Notes under the pieces: model-generated
What the model saw: only the letters and a program-made list of their open reading frames with translations
Database searches by the model: none
What the model was told of the DNA's origin: nothing
NCBI GenBank assembly: GCA_023144675.1
Contig: JAGLFE010000254.1
Span: forward strand, 1 to 8,824
DNA: 8,824 nt
Origin: Thiomargarita sp.
GTDB lineage: Bacteria > Pseudomonadota > Gammaproteobacteria > Beggiatoales > Beggiatoaceae
Reading direction: 5' to 3'
Program-made: the position numbers and the translations under genes
In this document: piece by piece, positions 5,157 through 8,824 of the stretch
How the letters are laid out: each line of letters begins with the position of its first letter
How positions within the stretch are numbered: the first letter of the stretch is position 1

Positions 5157-7883
5157 ATGATGTTAAAACGTTTTTTAATCAATTTTTCCCTAATATTTTC
5201 ACCTATTTTGCTTATTGGAACTGCTTATTACTACAAAGAAGTAGCCCATAGAACCGTCATTTTAGAAATGCAAATGATTGAAAGTTTAAAAGGGCATAAT
5301 GAGCATGTTATTGATGAATTTACCCATATCATATCAGATTTAATGTTTTTATCTGATCAATATCAATTACAGCAATTACTTAATAATGATACTACTCAAC
5401 AACGCCAAATTTTAGCAACGGAATATAGACAATTTTTATCTAGAAAAAAAATTTATGATCAAGTCCGTTTTTTGGATAATACGGGTATGGAAATTGTACG
5501 GGCTAATTTTAACGCTGATAATCCAGTTACTGTTCCCAATGAAAAATTACAGAATAAAGGAAATCGTTATTATTTTCGAGATACTTTTAAGTTAAATCAG
5601 GAGGAAGTATTTGTTTCACCATTTGATTTAAACATTGAACAAGGGAAAATAGAACAACCTTTAAAACCTATGATTCGTTTTGGTACACCAGTATTAGATC
5701 AAAATGGAAAAAAACGTGGCATTATATTAATCAATTATTTAGGTAGTTATTTGCTTAGAAATTTATATGAAAAAATAACTAATAATCACATTATGTTACT
5801 TAATAAAAATGGTTTTTGGTTAAAAGGGATTGATAAACAGGATGAATGGGGGTTTATGTATCCAAATCGTCAAAATCGTACATTGAAACAAACTTTTCCT
5901 AAAGAATGGAAAATAATGTCTGCAAAAGATAGCGGACAATTTCATACCAATAATGGTTTATTTACCTTTACTACACTCTATCCGCTGTCAGAATCTCACA
6001 AATCAAGTACGGCGACATCTACTTCATTTCATATAAAAGATCGAGATTATTATTGGGAAACTGTTTCCTATGTTCCCAAACATATATTGCAAACTAGATT
6101 TAAACAAATTTTAGCAAATATAATGATACCTTTTATTGCTTTATTTATAATAATTGTGATAATTTCATTTTTTTTCAGTCGTGTTCAAGTAAAACATGAT
6201 TTAGCTAAAAAAGAATTATTAGAAAGCGAAGAACGGTTCAAAACAATTGTTAAGGCGATTCCAATTCCAATGGTTATTAGTCGCCTTGTTGATAGTACTA
6301 TTTTATATGCTAATAAGCATTATGTTAATAGTTTCAATATTTCATCTATGGAACTTATAAAACATAAACTTCATCAAGATATTTGTAATAAGTCAGACAA
6401 GAGATATTTACTTAACGTGCTAAAGAAAAAAGGTCGAGGGCATAATTTAGAATTACAGGTTAAAAAGCAGGGTGGGGAAATTTTTTGGATAGCTGTTTCA
6501 TTTCGGCATATTATTTTTAAGGCAGAACCAGCTATTATTAGTGTTGCTTATGATATTACTGAACAAAAGCAGGCAGTAGAAAAAATTCAACAACAGCATA
6601 AATTTTTGCAGCAAGTAATGGATTCATTAGATCACCCATTTTATGTAATCAATGCTGATACTTATGAAATTGAATTGGCTAATTCAGCTTTAAAAAATTT
6701 TGGAGTACATCCACATTCAAAATGTTATCAAATTACTCATCATCTAGATACTCCTTGTATTGGAGGAAATGATCCTTGTCCACTTAAAATGGTTAAAGAA
6801 ACCAAAAAATCAGTGGTACTCGAACACATCCATTTTGATGATCAAGGCAATCCGATTAACGTTGAAGTTCATGGTTTCCCGATTAAAGATGCAACGGGTC
6901 GTATTACTAAAATGATTGAATATTCTTTAAATATTACTGAACGTAAAAAATCTGAAAAATTACTTCAAGAACAAAATGAAGAATTACATACCCAAAATGA
7001 ACAATTAGATGCTTTTTCTACCCGATTAGAAGAATTACAGGAACAAAAACTTTACCAAATAAATAAAGCTTATGAACGTTTTGTACCACAACAATTTTTA
7101 AGTTTTTTGAATAAAAAAAGTATTTTGGAAGTTGAGTTGGGAAATCAAGTTGCAAAGGAAATGACTATTTTATTTGCCGATATTCGTGATTTTACCACTT
7201 TATCAGAAAAAATGAGTCCACAAGATAATTTTGATTTTCTAAATAGTTATTTAGGTTATATGGAACCAGCTATTACACAATGTAATGGTTTTATTGACAA
7301 ATATATTGGCGATGGCATTATGGCACTATTTCCAACCAATGCTGATGATGCGGTAAATGGTGCAATTGCCATGCTTAAAGCCTTAAAAAAGTATAATGAG
7401 TATCGGCAAAAATATAATTATCCAGCCATTTCAATTGGAATCGGTTTAAACACTGGACCTCTAATTTTAGGCACAATTGGTGCAAAAGAACGTATGGATA
7501 GTACTGTGATTTCAGATGCAGTAAATTTGGCTGCCCGAGTTGAACAATTAACCAAATTTTATGGAACTCCCATATTAATTACCGAACATACTTGCAATAA
7601 ATTAATTGACCCCAACGAATATAAAATCCGAGTTATTGATATTACTAAAGTTAAAGGCAAATCGGAAAGAGTTACGGTTTATGAAATATTTGATGTTGAT
7701 TCACTAGAATCTATTGCATTGAAAACTAAAACACTTACCTATTTTAAACAAGGTTTTGCTTTATACCATTGTTCTCAATTTAAAAATGCTCAAGAATTCT
7801 TTAAAACAATAGTAGAAATTAATCCCAATGATAAAGTAGCCTCTGCTTATTTACAACGTTGTCAACGCAAACAAACAAAATGA
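5157..7883 (+). CDS. Membrane sensor adenylate cyclase (class IIIb): Cache-like, PAS-PAS, coiled coil, CHD, TPR-like tail
   Basis: This 908-residue receptor is predicted to make cAMP from ATP in response to external and internal signals. Order: transmembrane helix 1 (about 7-25); periplasmic Cache-like domain (about 28-318, with GNRYYFRDTF and VSPFDLNIEQGKIEQP); transmembrane helix 2 (about 320-340); PAS1 (about 355-472, ending DITEQ); PAS2 (about 481-596, ending NITERKK); coiled coil (about 597-640); class III cyclase domain (about 662-845); TPR-like helices (about 855-903). Metal-binding aspartates are Asp675 (FADIRDF) and Asp719 (KYIGDG). Lys715 is the adenine-specifying lysine. Thr783 replaces the usual adenine-binding Asp, which marks subclass IIIb. 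Asn790 and Arg794 (VNLAAR) are the transition-state pair. All catalytic residues are present, so it should be active. ATG at 5157 or 5160 may start it; neither has a clear Shine-Dalgarno. Its stop overlaps the dioxygenase start (ATGA). Confidence 0.93.
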   Translation: MMLKRFLINFSLIFSPILLIGTAYYYKEVAHRTVILEMQMIESLKGHNEHVIDEFTHIISDLMFLSDQYQLQQLLNNDTTQQRQILATEYRQFLSRKKIYDQVRFLDNTGMEIVRANFNADNPVTVPNEKLQNKGNRYYFRDTFKLNQEEVFVSPFDLNIEQGKIEQPLKPMIRFGTPVLDQNGKKRGIILINYLGSYLLRNLYEKITNNHIMLLNKNGFWLKGIDKQDEWGFMYPNRQNRTLKQTFPKEWKIMSAKDSGQFHTNNGLFTFTTLYPLSESHKSSTATSTSFHIKDRDYYWETVSYVPKHILQTRFKQILANIMIPFIALFIIIVIISFFFSRVQVKHDLAKKELLESEERFKTIVKAIPIPMVISRLVDSTILYANKHYVNSFNISSMELIKHKLHQDICNKSDKRYLLNVLKKKGRGHNLELQVKKQGGEIFWIAVSFRHIIFKAEPAIISVAYDITEQKQAVEKIQQQHKFLQQVMDSLDHPFYVINADTYEIELANSALKNFGVHPHSKCYQITHHLDTPCIGGNDPCPLKMVKETKKSVVLEHIHFDDQGNPINVEVHGFPIKDATGRITKMIEYSLNITERKKSEKLLQEQNEELHTQNEQLDAFSTRLEELQEQKLYQINKAYERFVPQQFLSFLNKKSILEVELGNQVAKEMTILFADIRDFTTLSEKMSPQDNFDFLNSYLGYMEPAITQCNGFIDKYIGDGIMALFPTNADDAVNGAIAMLKALKKYNEYRQKYNYPAISIGIGLNTGPLILGTIGAKERMDSTVISDAVNLAARVEQLTKFYGTPILITEHTCNKLIDPNEYKIRVIDITKVKGKSERVTVYEIFDVDSLESIALKTKTLTYFKQGFALYHCSQFKNAQEFFKTIVEINPNDKVASAYLQRCQRKQTK

Positions 7884-8758
7884 ATAACCAAAATAGCCCC
7901 TTTAGTTTAGAAAATGAGCAAAACTATCAAACTTGGCGAGTCGAAAAATTAGCTAATTATCCCCGTCAATTATCTGATTTGATAGTGGAAATAAACAATC
8001 CAAGTCAATTAACGCTAGCTGAACGTGCTGCTATTCTGCAACGCTGTAAAATAGCTAATATGGCAATTTATGCTAGTCATAATAATTTTGTCAATAAAAA
8101 TACGCTTAATAAATTATCTCAACAATTTGGTTTAAGCCAACTGGATAATAATTTATATGCAGATGAAGATGCTATTACTTCCTTAAAAGTTGCGTCAAAA
8201 GGTACGAAACAAACCTATATTCCCTACACTAATAAACCAATTCAATGGCATACTGATGGCTATTATAATCCCTTGAATCATCAAATTCACGGTATGATAT
8301 TACATTGTGTGCAAAATGCGCAAACTGGTGGTGAAAATGCTTTATTAGACCCAGAAATTGCCTATATTTTATTACGTGATGAAAATCCAAAATATATTCA
8401 AGTTTTAATGCAAACCGATGTAATGTGTATTCCAGCTAATATTATGGATGGCAAACAAATTCGTCCAGAACAATGTGGTCCAGTTTTTTCGATTCGCAAT
8501 GATGGTAAACTGCACACTCGTTATACTAAAAGAACTCGTTCCATCGTGTGGAAATCTAATCCCATGGTGCAACAAGCAGTGCAGTTTTTAGTAAATTTAT
8601 TAGACAGCGATTCTGCTTATATTTTTCGAGCCACCTTGCAACCAGGACAGGGATTAATTTGCAATAATGTATTACACGACCGTTCTCAATTTACCGATGG
8701 AACTAATAAGCGTTTATTATATCGGGCGCGCTATTATCAACATATTAAAACTGATTAA
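7880..8758 (+). CDS. TauD/TfdA-type Fe(II)/2-oxoglutarate-dependent dioxygenase
   Basis: This 292-residue cytoplasmic oxygenase is predicted to couple 2-oxoglutarate decarboxylation to hydroxylation of an unknown substrate. The iron facial triad is visible: His124 and Asp126 in IQWHTDGYYN (121-130) and His266 in NNVLHDRSQF (262-271). Arg278, 12 residues after the distal His, and Arg282 are candidates for binding the 2-oxoglutarate carboxylate. GGENALLDPE (150-159) is also typical of TauD/TfdA folds. Length is normal for the family. The start is the ATG at 7880, which overlaps the cyclase TGA by 4 bp (ATGA). A TTG at 7859 could extend it by seven residues but is less likely. No Shine-Dalgarno precedes it, so translation probably depends on coupling. 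It is not beside taurine (tauABC) or other transport genes, so the substrate cannot be named; taurine, another sulfonate, or a betaine-like compound are only possibilities. No terminator hairpin is seen after the stop. Confidence 0.9.
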   Translation: MNNQNSPFSLENEQNYQTWRVEKLANYPRQLSDLIVEINNPSQLTLAERAAILQRCKIANMAIYASHNNFVNKNTLNKLSQQFGLSQLDNNLYADEDAITSLKVASKGTKQTYIPYTNKPIQWHTDGYYNPLNHQIHGMILHCVQNAQTGGENALLDPEIAYILLRDENPKYIQVLMQTDVMCIPANIMDGKQIRPEQCGPVFSIRNDGKLHTRYTKRTRSIVWKSNPMVQQAVQFLVNLLDSDSAYIFRATLQPGQGLICNNVLHDRSQFTDGTNKRLLYRARYYQHIKTD

Positions 8759-8824
8759 TGAATGAATTTATGGGATTTTATATTTTTTATATGTAACTAT
8801 TTACCAAGTTAAAAAATACGTATA

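Noticed and set aside
7859..7879. Upstream TTG start for the dioxygenase
   Set aside because: The ATG at 7880 forms a classic ATGA overlap and begins the natural protein; the extra seven residues are only the cyclase tail read in another frame.
8759..8824. ATACGTAT palindrome and A/T runs after the dioxygenase stop
   Set aside because: Too short and A/T-rich to support a terminator or site; the rest of this 66-bp end shows nothing.

Overview
The window is strongly AT-rich (roughly 30% G+C by eye). It reads as a chromosomal segment of a gammaproteobacterium. MurD and the class 2 (quinone-linked) PyrD look gammaproteobacterial. The mix of a Dnr-type Crp/Fnr regulator, a multi-domain sensor adenylate cyclase, a Roco-like leucine-rich-repeat protein and an Rpn/PD-(D/E)XK nuclease tail resembles sulfur-oxidising Thiotrichales/Beggiatoaceae. 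The taxonomic placement is an inference from protein content; no 16S or tRNA gene is present to confirm it.

Layout. The left edge holds the last 39 codons of a plus-strand Rpn-type nuclease/transposase gene. It faces thiS, with a 98-bp imperfect inverted repeat between the two stop codons. From there to 4712 all genes lie on the minus strand. In transcription order they are a Dnr-like Crp/Fnr regulator, murD, an LRR protein, pyrD and thiS. murD and the LRR gene overlap by 8 bp (ATGGATAA). pyrD-thiS has its own near-consensus sigma-70 promoter, with a 14-bp palindrome at the predicted transcription start.

A 444-bp divergent intergenic region (4713-5156) separates the regulator from a plus-strand pair. 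It contains a good extended -10 promoter for the regulator, a palindrome/half-site cluster, an 11-bp direct repeat, and overlapping sigma-54-like and sigma-70-like candidates ahead of the pair. The pair is a 908-residue membrane sensor (periplasmic Cache-like domain, two PAS domains, coiled coil, class IIIb adenylate cyclase, TPR-like tail) and a TauD/TfdA-type Fe(II)/2-oxoglutarate dioxygenase, joined by a 4-bp ATGA stop/start overlap.

How the genes may work together. murD (peptidoglycan), pyrD (pyrimidines) and thiS (thiamine sulfur carrier) are housekeeping. The most interesting unit is the sensor-cyclase/dioxygenase pair divergent from a Crp/Fnr-family regulator. It looks like a signalling module in which an external signal sets cAMP level and is co-expressed with one oxygenase. 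The adjacent regulator lacks the arginine that normally binds the cAMP phosphate and lacks Fnr cluster cysteines, so it is not an obvious receptor for the cyclase product. No CRISPR array, rRNA, tRNA or complete insertion sequence is visible.
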